In this document: in pieces, positions 33,263 to 41,965 of the stretch
Position numbering within the stretch: the first letter of the stretch is position 1
Layout of the letters: each line of letters begins with the position of its first letter
Assembly (NCBI GenBank): GCA_021371955.1
Contig: JAJFVD010000012.1
Location: 396,183-460,182 of the forward strand
DNA length: 64,000 nucleotides
From: Bacteroidales bacterium
GTDB taxonomy: Bacteria; Bacteroidota; Bacteroidia; Bacteroidales; UBA932
Direction: 5' to 3'
The notes under the pieces: model-generated
Told to the model about the DNA's origin: nothing
Databases searched by the model: none
Seen by the model: only the letters and a program-made list of their open reading frames with translations
Made by a program: the position numbers and the translations under genes

Positions 33263-36200
33263 CTAAACAGGAAGGGTTACGATAAATCGTGACCCTTTTT
33301 TAATCTCGGATTCTATTGTGAGAGTTCCTTTGTGCTTTTCAATGAATTCCTTGCAAATAAGCAATCCAAGACCTGTACTCGGTTCTCCGTCTGTACCGGT
33401 GCGTCCGGTTTCTACATTAAGGTGAAACAAGGTGTCAATCATCTCTTTGCTCATCCCAATTCCATTATCTTCAACAATAATTTCAATCTTGTCGTCTGCT
33501 TTAATCCCGGCAGAAAGACATATCCGGCCGCCTTTGGATGTAAATTTGAGAGCGTTTGAAACCAGATTTCGGATAATCGACTGAAGCATATTCTTATCTG
33601 CATACACTTCTGTTTCATCGGGAATTTCAATAACGAATTCAATGTTTTTTTCTTCAGCGGTGTGCTTAACCAATTCCATGTATTCAAGAGCAATAGATTT
33701 CAGGTTAATTTTTCTTGGGTTGAAAGGTATTGTCCCCTGCTGAACCCTGGACCATTGAAGCAAATTATCAAGCAGCCGGTACAAACTGCTTGCAGAGCAA
33801 TTAAGGTTCACTGCACACTCCTTTATTTCTTCCTTAGTGAACATATTATGCTCTTCTGCCATTAGCGCTGTGAGACCGAGAAAACTGCTGAAAGGCCCTC
33901 TCAGGTCGTGTGCAATGATTGAAAACAATTTGTCTTTTTCCAGATTGAGCTTTTGCAATTCGCGATTCTTGTCTGTAAGTTCATGTGTTTGGTCATCAAC
34001 CTTTTTTTGAAGTAATTCCCTGTCCTGCCTGAATTTTCTTTCCCTGAGTTTAATAAAGGAGTAAAGCAGGAATAGTGCAAAGACGGTAATTGACAGATAA
34101 AACCACCAGGTGTTCCACCAAGGCGGATAAATCCGGAAAGGATAGCTCACTTCATCGCTGGATTCTCCATCACCGGAAACCGCTTTTATTTTAAAAACAT
34201 ATTTCCCGGGATTCAGATTGTCAAATGATATCTCAGTCTTGTCGGAAGGAGAGCTCCAGCCTTTATCCCTGCCTTCAAGCTTATGGAGATATTTTACATT
34301 CCGCATCTGCGAGTGCGTAATTCCAATATAACTGAAAGTGATGTAGTTCTGATTGTGTTTTAAGGCAAGGTCTACCGGAACATCGTACCATTTAGCAATG
34401 TCTTTGAAGTGAAATTTATTAATATTTACTCCGTTCTGAAGTGTTACGGAGGTGTCTTTGTTCTCTGCGATTACCTTCCATGGCACATTTTCATTAAAGA
34501 GCCTGACATTAGTAATTTTAAGGTTAGGAGGAACAGCTTTTTCGGTACTATTTTCTCCGTGGTATGCAATAAGCCTGTCCAGAGTTCCTATCCAGATTGT
34601 CCCTTTTTTGTCTTCCATCAATGCTCCCACGTTGCATTTCGTCCCGGAAAAACCGTCTTCAATGCCAAAGCTGTTTATGAATATTTCCCTGTTTGAAGTG
34701 TCTATTTCTTCAAGACTTTTCCTTTTAATGAAATGAAGATAAGATTGAGCCCCAGCCCAAAGATTTCCTTTGGAATCGATTAACATGCTTACCACGTAAT
34801 TGTTTTTTAGCCCGCTCTCATCCAGATATCTTATGAATGTTTTTCCGTCATACCTTACAATGCCATCTCCGTTTGTTCCTAACCAGATATTCCCGAGCCT
34901 GTCTTCTGCAACGCAGTTGACGGTATCGCTGTAGAACCCGGTTGATTTATTGAAATGCGTAAAGTTTCTTCCGTCAAATTTTGTCGCCCCTCCACCGGCT
35001 GTTCCAAACCACATATTGTCTTTGCTGTCCTGAAAAATTGATTTTATGTGATTGCTGCTGAGACCCTGTTTCTTTGCGTAAGTAGTAAAATCTTTTCCGT
35101 CAAATTTTGTAGCTCCGAGGAAGGTTGTGCCTATCCATATGTTCCCTGACTTATCGCAAAAAACTATTGTAGGACTATTGGTTTTAAGGCCCTGTTCTTT
35201 TTTGTATGTAAAGGTCTTATTGCCATCATAAACGGAGACACCACCATTGCCTGTTGCAAACCAAATCCTGCCGGTTGTATCAGAAGTCATTTTGGAAATG
35301 CAGCTATCACCAAGCCCCTGCTGTTTTCCGAATTCCATGTAGTTTGGCATTAATACTCCTCCCTTTTCCTGCTCAGAAAAAATTGTCACATAGCCGCTGT
35401 AAGTCCCGAACCACATATTACCTGATCTGTCCTGGATAATTGACTCAACTTTTTTGCTAAACCCTCCAAAATCTGTAATATGAGTGAATAGTCTTCCGTC
35501 AAAACGGATAAGTCCCGAACCACGCGTTCCAAACCATATATTTCCGTTTGTATCCTGCAAGGAGCAGCGGATGGTTTCCGCAACGAGACCGTCATTAATT
35601 CCATACTGACGGAAATATTTCCCGTCGAATTTTGTGATGCTGCCGTTTGCATTTCCAAACCAAAAGTTCTTTTTATTGTCCTGCAGAACACTTCGTATTG
35701 AGTTACTGCCCAGACCCTCTTTGGTTGTGTAATGATAAAAATCAGTCCCGTCATACTTAATGATTCCTTCAAAAGCAGTGTTTATCCAGATGTTTCCGTC
35801 TGCATCCCTGAACAGTGATGATATATGATTAAGAGGCATTCCCTCTTTTATCGAATATGAATTAAAACTTTTTCCATCATAAACAGATATGCCTCCACCG
35901 TATGTTGCAAGCCACATCTTACCGGATTCATCCTGAATTATAGACCTTATTTCATTGGCGCCAAGGCCCTGCGTAACAGTATAGTTTGTAAAACTTTTCC
36001 CGTCATACATAGACAGGCCTTTTTTGGTTCCCAACCAGATGTTGCCGGAGCTGTCTTCAAAAATACAGTTTACAATGTTGCCCGGCAGCCCATCCTTGTC
36101 GGTAAAGGTAACAAGGTACCTGCCGTCGTACCTGCTTATTCCCCCGTTAAACGTTCCGAACCAGATATTACCCTTTGAATCCTCAAACAAAGAGTTTATA

Positions 36201-36787
36201 GTATTATTGTTGAGGCCTTGTTTTGTTGTATAATGATAAAAGTATTTTCCGTCATATTTTGTTAGTCCGTTATCTGTGCCGAGCCAAAGATTACCGGATT
36301 TGTCCTGAATAAGGCACCTCACCTGATCGTGTCTTAATCCCTGAAATCGTCCGAAATAGAAGAAATTAGATGGATTTATGTCTTTGAAAAACGGGTCTTT
36401 AACAATCACCGGTTCAGGTTCTTCGCATAAAATGGTTTTTTCTGCAGTTTTGATAACGTTAGGCTTTGTGAAGCCGGTTGTGCTAATATCCCTTTTTACC
36501 GGAGGCAGGGTTATAAGTTTTTTTGGCGCAGAAGCCGAAAGCAGGGTTGAGCCCGCAGATTTCTCTTTAAGATTTCCCGTTTTTATCGCTGCTGGTTTGC
36601 CGGCAGGTACAATTGTCGGAGGGGTAATACTGTCTTTTGGGACAACATGTCCGGTAGCTTCAATTATTGAAGGTTTGGGAGAAGTCTCTTTTTGTTTAGG
36701 TTGCACTCCGTTGCAGGCCGATAGCAAAAAAAAGAGCCCCCATAACAGGAGTTCTTCAATTTTATGTTTACAGAAATGGTATTTCAT
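33263..36787 (-). CDS. Two-component propeller histidine kinase (hybrid-like, no receiver)
   Basis: The 1,174-residue protein starts with a lipoprotein-like signal (LFFLLSACNG), a Ser/Lys/Pro-rich stretch, then about 14 two-component regulator propeller repeats (units with the IWFGT/GLSMYDGK pattern) that form one or two seven-bladed propellers. It continues with a Y_Y_Y domain, a single membrane segment (WWFYLSITVFALFLLYSF) and a HisKA/HATPase_c kinase core with SIIAHDLRGPFSSFLG, DNGIGMS and GLGLLICKEF. No receiver or DNA-binding domain follows, so it needs a partner regulator, and none is adjacent. Similar propeller sensors detect glycans or polymers. The stop region contains a terminator for the convergent gene. 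Confidence 0.9.
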   Translation of the reverse strand: MKYHFCKHKIEELLLWGLFFLLSACNGVQPKQKETSPKPSIIEATGHVVPKDSITPPTIVPAGKPAAIKTGNLKEKSAGSTLLSASAPKKLITLPPVKRDISTTGFTKPNVIKTAEKTILCEEPEPVIVKDPFFKDINPSNFFYFGRFQGLRHDQVRCLIQDKSGNLWLGTDNGLTKYDGKYFYHYTTKQGLNNNTINSLFEDSKGNIWFGTFNGGISRYDGRYLVTFTDKDGLPGNIVNCIFEDSSGNIWLGTKKGLSMYDGKSFTNYTVTQGLGANEIRSIIQDESGKMWLATYGGGISVYDGKSFNSYSIKEGMPLNHISSLFRDADGNIWINTAFEGIIKYDGTDFYHYTTKEGLGSNSIRSVLQDNKKNFWFGNANGSITKFDGKYFRQYGINDGLVAETIRCSLQDTNGNIWFGTRGSGLIRFDGRLFTHITDFGGFSKKVESIIQDRSGNMWFGTYSGYVTIFSEQEKGGVLMPNYMEFGKQQGLGDSCISKMTSDTTGRIWFATGNGGVSVYDGNKTFTYKKEQGLKTNSPTIVFCDKSGNIWIGTTFLGATKFDGKDFTTYAKKQGLSSNHIKSIFQDSKDNMWFGTAGGGATKFDGRNFTHFNKSTGFYSDTVNCVAEDRLGNIWLGTNGDGIVRYDGKTFIRYLDESGLKNNYVVSMLIDSKGNLWAGAQSYLHFIKRKSLEEIDTSNREIFINSFGIEDGFSGTKCNVGALMEDKKGTIWIGTLDRLIAYHGENSTEKAVPPNLKITNVRLFNENVPWKVIAENKDTSVTLQNGVNINKFHFKDIAKWYDVPVDLALKHNQNYITFSYIGITHSQMRNVKYLHKLEGRDKGWSSPSDKTEISFDNLNPGKYVFKIKAVSGDGESSDEVSYPFRIYPPWWNTWWFYLSITVFALFLLYSFIKLRERKFRQDRELLQKKVDDQTHELTDKNRELQKLNLEKDKLFSIIAHDLRGPFSSFLGLTALMAEEHNMFTKEEIKECAVNLNCSASSLYRLLDNLLQWSRVQQGTIPFNPRKINLKSIALEYMELVKHTAEEKNIEFVIEIPDETEVYADKNMLQSIIRNLVSNALKFTSKGGRICLSAGIKADDKIEIIVEDNGIGMSKEMIDTLFHLNVETGRTGTDGEPSTGLGLLICKEFIEKHKGTLTIESEIKKGSRFIVTLPV
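33274..33301 (+). terminator. Terminator for the DUF6599 transcript, inside a coding region
   Basis: GGGTTACGA and TCGTGACCC form a 9-bp stem (one G-T pair) with a 4-base loop, followed by six T. It lies within the last codons of the minus-strand kinase gene, about 35 bases downstream of the DUF6599 stop. Confidence 0.75.
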
Positions 36788-36819
36788 GCTAACAATTTCT
36801 AATTGTCACAAATTTAATA

Positions 36820-36854
36820 AAAAACACAAACCCTTTTCAGAAGTTTGTGTTTTT
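36820..36854 (-). terminator. Terminator of the tandem S9 peptidase genes
   Basis: A perfect 12-bp A/C-rich stem (36820-36831 with 36843-36854) closes an 11-base loop, with T-rich sequence on the minus-strand 3' side. It separates the S9 stop from the propeller kinase. Confidence 0.7.
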
Positions 36855-36891
36855 CTTGTGCAGTTCTGATATTACTCAGATGAATCTCTGT

Positions 36892-39723
36892 CTATTCTTT
36901 TATAAGGTCATAACCCCAATCGATACCTTTAAGTGTTGCTGGTACCCCAGTCTTCATCCATACAGGCATTGGCGCTCCTTTCAGGAAGTGATCGAAGAAT
37001 TGAGAGAGCCTTATACTCAGGTCCTTTGCATTAACCCGGCTGGTGAGGTTGTGCGTCTCTTTGTTGTACTGAAGCATCCAGGCCGGTTTTCCAAGGCGGC
37101 GCAAAGCAGTAAAATATTCTATTCCCTGATACCATGGAACAGCATCGTCTGCATCGTTGTGCATTATGAGAATAGGAGTCTCTACTTTATCTGCAAAAAA
37201 GAGAGGCGAATTCTCTAAATACAGGTCCAATCCGTCCCATAATGTTTTGCCAATACGGCTTTGTGTATGCTCATACTGAAACTGACGGACCATTCCCGTG
37301 CCCCAGCGAATTCCGCCATAGGCACTGGTCATGTTTGAGACAGGTGCGCCGGCTTCGGCCGCTTTCCATTTGAAAGCCTCAGGACGTGTTACCATATACG
37401 CTACCTGATATCCGCCCCAGCTTTGACCCTGAATGGCAACATTTGTACTGTCTGCCCATGAGTTTTCACATATTTTTCTCACTCCAGGAATAATACAGTC
37501 AATTGCACTTTCTCCCGGATGACCAATTTCATATACGATATCCGGAATAAATACAACATAGCCGTTGCTGGCAAAATATGTAATATTTATTGTTGAACGG
37601 CTTGGTGCAGGAGTTCTGTAAACATTGAGTAAATCGGAATTCCTCTCGTAGAAGTATACTATCATAGGATACTTTTTCGATGCATCAAAATCTTCCGGTT
37701 TAAAGAGAAGTCCTTCAAGCTCTGTTCCGTTTGCAGCCTTCCATTTGACAAGTTCACTTGTTCCCCAGTTGTAGTCTCTTTGCTGAGGATTGATATCAGT
37801 AATTTTTGTCTGTGTTTTAAAGTTGTCCTTCGTAATCCACACATCGGGTGAATTTGTGAAATTGCTTTTCACATAAGCGATTACAGGCAGTTTTTTTGTT
37901 TTGGTGAAGTTTGCAAAAGTAAATGGTTCAAGTACCCACTTTTGCATGAGAGGCTTCTTTTTACTCATGTCCCTGACGTAGTAACCGTTGTTTTTAGTTA
38001 CGTTGTCAAATGCAGTGAAATACAGAACCTCATTAAGTTTGACTGATTCCGGTGCCTCACCCCTGAAACGTGACATCATCAAATCTTCATAAGGGCGGAA
38101 AAGCCGGAATGTTTTGTTCTCTTTCCTTCCAATTCCATCTGTGAGGTTAACTGCAGGTGCGATACCTTTTGGATCAATCTGCCAGATGTCATATCTGTCA
38201 TATATATAAATCCATTTGTCCCCTTCCGACCAGCCGCCGTTTCCGTAAGAAGAGGCCATTGCAGGAGAGTCGTTAAGTTCATCAGTAAAGGATACGCCAA
38301 TTTCTTTTGTAATGTTTTGTATGCTGCCTGTTGACACTTCGTACGAATACCATTGATTGTCGGCATTGTTGTACCAGGTCAGAAACTTTGCATCAGGCGA
38401 AGAACTTACATTGCTGATGTATACATCTTTCAGGATTGCTTTGCTCACTGCGGTGTTTACGTCAACGATGTAAAGATCTCTGTGAGGGTTTGCGGACCAT
38501 TGAGATTCTATTTTGTAATTGTCGTTTGATGCGCTGTATGCCCAGTCGGCGGACCAGTCACCGGCCACCTGAAGAGATTCATAATCATCATTTGCCAGCT
38601 GAACAATCTTTTTATCACCATTAAGCTCAATTTTGCTCAGGTAAGTTTTTTTGAGTTCTCTCTGGAGATTGACAAGCTGCATAGGCTGGATGTAAGATTC
38701 TGCATAGTGCCAGATATCAAGTTTAGATTGGTCGGCATCGAAGAGAGTGGTGTCTTTTTCCGGAAGTATCTTAGAAATTCCGAAGAATAGTCTTGTCCCT
38801 GCTTTGTTGAATTCCAGTGACCTGTTTTCACTTATTTGCCAGCCCTTTTGAAGCCCTGATACTGTGCTGTCGATAATTACCCTGGCTTCAGGGAATCCGG
38901 GCTTGTATTGAAGCACGGATATTATTTTATCCTTCTTTTTTGTAGTATCAAGTTTGGCATAAAAAACAAGAGTATTGTTGTCTTCGCTCACAACCGGAAG
39001 CTTAACGCTTTGTTTCAGGTTGTATCCGTATACTTTTGTTATTGCCTTTGTTTTAGGAATATACAAAAACAGACCGGCTTTGTGAATTGTATCTTTAGCA
39101 TTTGGCCTTGTCGCAAAAAACAGAGTATCGCCGCCTTTTGAAAAGTCATAGTCAGATACAAACTTCAATGTATCAAGTTTACTTGTCGAGAACTGATACA
39201 AAATAAGGTCAGACCCTTCGTCCTTGTCCTTTTTTACAGGCTTCTTTGACTTTGCAGTATCTGCAGGCGGAGTTGTCTGGAAAGCAAGGAAATCTTTGGC
39301 ATATTTTCCCATTTTATACCCTTTAAGGAAAGGGAATTTTTTAAGATCTTTTGTCAGAGTATTATATATACCCAAAGAGTCTTTAGGCATCATATCCGGT
39401 TTAACCTTCTTGACTTTTGCCGCTTTTGTCTCGTCAAATTTTGGTTTAATAACTATAGCAACAAATTTCCCATCGGCAGTAAATTTTTGAGAAGATGCTC
39501 TTGGAATGCTTTTCTGTTCCCCTGTGAGAATGTTATGGATAAGAAGGTAGCCGTCTCCTTCCTGTGCGTTTACGCTAAACATAGTGAACTTCCCATCTTC
39601 GGTCATTGAGAAACCGTTAACGCTTTTCCAATTGTCATAAACCGAGTGGTCAAGCGGCTTCTTTTGCCCAAATGATGTTATGGTCAAGGCCATAAAAATG
39701 GCCGACAAAAGTATTTTTTTCAT
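36892..39723 (-). CDS. S9 family prolyl oligopeptidase-type peptidase
   Basis: The 943-residue exported peptidase has a signal peptide ending in TSFGQ, a long N-terminal beta-propeller-like part and a C-terminal alpha/beta hydrolase domain with the nucleophile Ser in GQSWGGYQVAYMV (about residue 765), an acid in IMHNDADDAVPWYQG and a His in YNKETHNL. It probably degrades proline-containing or dipeptide-rich peptides in the periplasm. It begins 1 base after the next S9 gene, with which it forms a tandem pair; the two are only distantly alike and likely differ in specificity. Confidence 0.88.
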   Translation of the reverse strand: MKKILLSAIFMALTITSFGQKKPLDHSVYDNWKSVNGFSMTEDGKFTMFSVNAQEGDGYLLIHNILTGEQKSIPRASSQKFTADGKFVAIVIKPKFDETKAAKVKKVKPDMMPKDSLGIYNTLTKDLKKFPFLKGYKMGKYAKDFLAFQTTPPADTAKSKKPVKKDKDEGSDLILYQFSTSKLDTLKFVSDYDFSKGGDTLFFATRPNAKDTIHKAGLFLYIPKTKAITKVYGYNLKQSVKLPVVSEDNNTLVFYAKLDTTKKKDKIISVLQYKPGFPEARVIIDSTVSGLQKGWQISENRSLEFNKAGTRLFFGISKILPEKDTTLFDADQSKLDIWHYAESYIQPMQLVNLQRELKKTYLSKIELNGDKKIVQLANDDYESLQVAGDWSADWAYSASNDNYKIESQWSANPHRDLYIVDVNTAVSKAILKDVYISNVSSSPDAKFLTWYNNADNQWYSYEVSTGSIQNITKEIGVSFTDELNDSPAMASSYGNGGWSEGDKWIYIYDRYDIWQIDPKGIAPAVNLTDGIGRKENKTFRLFRPYEDLMMSRFRGEAPESVKLNEVLYFTAFDNVTKNNGYYVRDMSKKKPLMQKWVLEPFTFANFTKTKKLPVIAYVKSNFTNSPDVWITKDNFKTQTKITDINPQQRDYNWGTSELVKWKAANGTELEGLLFKPEDFDASKKYPMIVYFYERNSDLLNVYRTPAPSRSTINITYFASNGYVVFIPDIVYEIGHPGESAIDCIIPGVRKICENSWADSTNVAIQGQSWGGYQVAYMVTRPEAFKWKAAEAGAPVSNMTSAYGGIRWGTGMVRQFQYEHTQSRIGKTLWDGLDLYLENSPLFFADKVETPILIMHNDADDAVPWYQGIEYFTALRRLGKPAWMLQYNKETHNLTSRVNAKDLSIRLSQFFDHFLKGAPMPVWMKTGVPATLKGIDWGYDLIKE

Positions 39724-39724
39724 A

Positions 39725-41809
39725 TTATTTAACCTGTTGAGGTTCTTTTAACCATTTGTCAAGCCAGGCGTAAAATATCCTGTTCCATTGAATGCTGTTT
39801 TGTGGTTTAAGTATCCAATGGTTTTCCCCGGGGAAAAGAACCATTTCAGAAGGCACCCCTATCATTTTTGCTGCATTGAATGCTGCCATTCCCTGATCTA
39901 CGGGAACTCTGTAGTCCATCTCACCATGTGTTATGAGAATTGGAGTATCCCAGTTCTTTACAAGTTTATGAGGCGAATTTGCATAATGTCTTTTGGCAAC
40001 CGGATTGTCATCCCATGGTGCTCCTCCATTATCCCAATGCGGGAACCACAACTCCTCAGTTGTCATATACATGTGCTCCTGATTGAATATCCCTGCGTGG
40101 GCAATGAAAGCAGAAAACATTCCCTTGTGAATTCCTGCCAGGTAATAAACGGAATATCCGCCGTAGCTTGCTCCAACAGCACCTACTTTACCTACATATT
40201 TCTCTTTTTTCAACTCTTTAACAGATGAGAAGTAGTCCTGCATATTGAGGCCAATGTAGTCACCGGAAATCTGCTCGTTCCACTCTTGGCCAAATGCCGA
40301 TGTGCCACGTCTGTTTGGAAGAATTACGATATAGCCGTTTGCTGCCATAAGCTGGAAGTTCCATCTGTAGGACCAGTTCTGGCTTAAAGTTCCCTGAGGG
40401 CCGCCCATGCAAAACAGAAGTGTAGGATATACTTTAGTTGAGTCGAAATCCGGAGGATAGACAACCCACATGTGCATATCTTTGTTGTCTACGGTTTTGA
40501 TCCATCTCTCTTCAACGCGTCCCATTTTTATCTGATCCAGCAGGTGCTTGTTCTCAAAAGATATCTGAGTAAAGACTCCGTCGGCAGGATTTATCGATAC
40601 AATTTCGTTTGGCATAGACATACTCTTGTATGTAGTAATCAGTTTTTCTCCGGCAAGCATTACGCCGTCGAAGTCGTACTGTCCTTCTGCCACTTTGCGG
40701 ATTGCCTTGTCGGCTAAATTAACACTGTAAACACCTGTAAGTGCTTTTACGCAAGACGTAAAATATAGTCCTGAGCCATCAGCCATCCAGGTAATAGTTT
40801 CAATATTGTACAGATAATCGGTAGTAAGTTCTGTTTTTTCCCTGCTTTCGAGATTCATTATGAATAGCCTCTTTTTGTCGGCCTCATATCCATCTCGTTC
40901 CATTGATATCCATGCAAGCGATTTGCCGTCGGGAGAGAAAAGAGGGTCGGTATCATAACCCATCATGCCTTCTGTAAGGTTCTCATGTGTCTTTGCGGCA
41001 ATGTCGTAAAGATATATGTCTGTATTAGTTGAAAAAGCATACTTAACTCCGGTTAATTTACGGCTTGCGTATAGAATTTTTGTTCCGTCGGGGCTCCAGC
41101 TAAGTTGCTCGATGCCGCTAAGTGGTAGTGTTGGTGATTCAAAAGGCTCCTTATCAAGAATATCTGTGATGTTTGTCAGCTCTTTTCCGTCAAAATCGGC
41201 AATATAAGGATGGGGAATTTCTTCAACAAAATGGTCCCAGTGACGGTACATAAGGTCGGAAATCATCCTGCCGTTAGCCTTGTCCAGGTCCGGCCAGATC
41301 TCTTTCGGCTTTTTCCCTGAAGGGACATTGCTTATGAAAAGAATCTTTTTGCCGTCCGGCGAGAATGTAAATTCCGAAATGCCGGCTTCGTATTTACTTA
41401 TTTGTTTAGCATTTGAACCGTCTTTTCCCATAACCCATATCTGTCCGTCAAGAAGATATGCAATCTCTTTGCCTTCGTTAATCCAGCGCGCATTGTTCTC
41501 GCTCTTAACAGTGGTTGTAAGCTGACGATTATCAGAACCATCTGCCTTCATGACAAAAAGCTCGCGGTTATTCTTGTTTTGCGGGATGCTTGTATAGGCT
41601 ACGCCATACAAAACCTCCAGCCCGTCGGGAGAAACCTGAGCATCTGTGAGTTTTCCCATACTATGCATAACTTCCGGAGTGAGCCTGCCCCCCTCAACTG
41701 TTATGTTGCTCTTTGTTATTAGTTCGTCGGTCTTCTTGTCGGTATTTCCCCCGCAAGAGGCGGCTATTGCAGCTGTTGTAATTAACATAGCGAATAGTTT
41801 ACTTTTCAT
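39725..41809 (-). CDS. S9 family dipeptidyl-peptidase-type lipoprotein
   Basis: The 694-residue protein has a lipoprotein-type signal (AAIAASCGGN, Cys near residue 19). It has an N-terminal propeller (with WD-like TPEWSPDG-type blades) and a C-terminal hydrolase domain with the nucleophile Ser in GASYGGYSVYYLAG (about residue 546), an acid in ITHGEMDYRVPV and the His in FPGENHWI. It likely trims dipeptides from peptide N-termini. It is the first gene of the S9 pair, directly upstream of the second S9 gene with 1 base between. Confidence 0.9.
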   Translation of the reverse strand: MKSKLFAMLITTAAIAASCGGNTDKKTDELITKSNITVEGGRLTPEVMHSMGKLTDAQVSPDGLEVLYGVAYTSIPQNKNNRELFVMKADGSDNRQLTTTVKSENNARWINEGKEIAYLLDGQIWVMGKDGSNAKQISKYEAGISEFTFSPDGKKILFISNVPSGKKPKEIWPDLDKANGRMISDLMYRHWDHFVEEIPHPYIADFDGKELTNITDILDKEPFESPTLPLSGIEQLSWSPDGTKILYASRKLTGVKYAFSTNTDIYLYDIAAKTHENLTEGMMGYDTDPLFSPDGKSLAWISMERDGYEADKKRLFIMNLESREKTELTTDYLYNIETITWMADGSGLYFTSCVKALTGVYSVNLADKAIRKVAEGQYDFDGVMLAGEKLITTYKSMSMPNEIVSINPADGVFTQISFENKHLLDQIKMGRVEERWIKTVDNKDMHMWVVYPPDFDSTKVYPTLLFCMGGPQGTLSQNWSYRWNFQLMAANGYIVILPNRRGTSAFGQEWNEQISGDYIGLNMQDYFSSVKELKKEKYVGKVGAVGASYGGYSVYYLAGIHKGMFSAFIAHAGIFNQEHMYMTTEELWFPHWDNGGAPWDDNPVAKRHYANSPHKLVKNWDTPILITHGEMDYRVPVDQGMAAFNAAKMIGVPSEMVLFPGENHWILKPQNSIQWNRIFYAWLDKWLKEPQQVK

Positions 41810-41907
41810 AGTTTATTGAGTATTATTGTTTGATTCAGGAATAGAAAGTGTAAAAATAATTTAAATTTTTAATTCTATTGCTAATTGGTTGCCACGGGAG
41901 AATAAAA

Positions 41908-41933
41908 TAGGCGCAGGACTTAACCTGCACCTA
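41908..41933 (-). terminator. Terminator of the TonB receptor gene
   Basis: A 10-bp stem with one C-A mismatch (TAGGCGCAGG with CCTGCACCTA) encloses a 6-base loop and on the minus strand is followed by TTTTATT. It lies 33 bases past the receptor stop codon. Confidence 0.7.
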
Positions 41934-41965
41934 AGTCGCAATAGAAATTAGTTATCGTAATTTAT

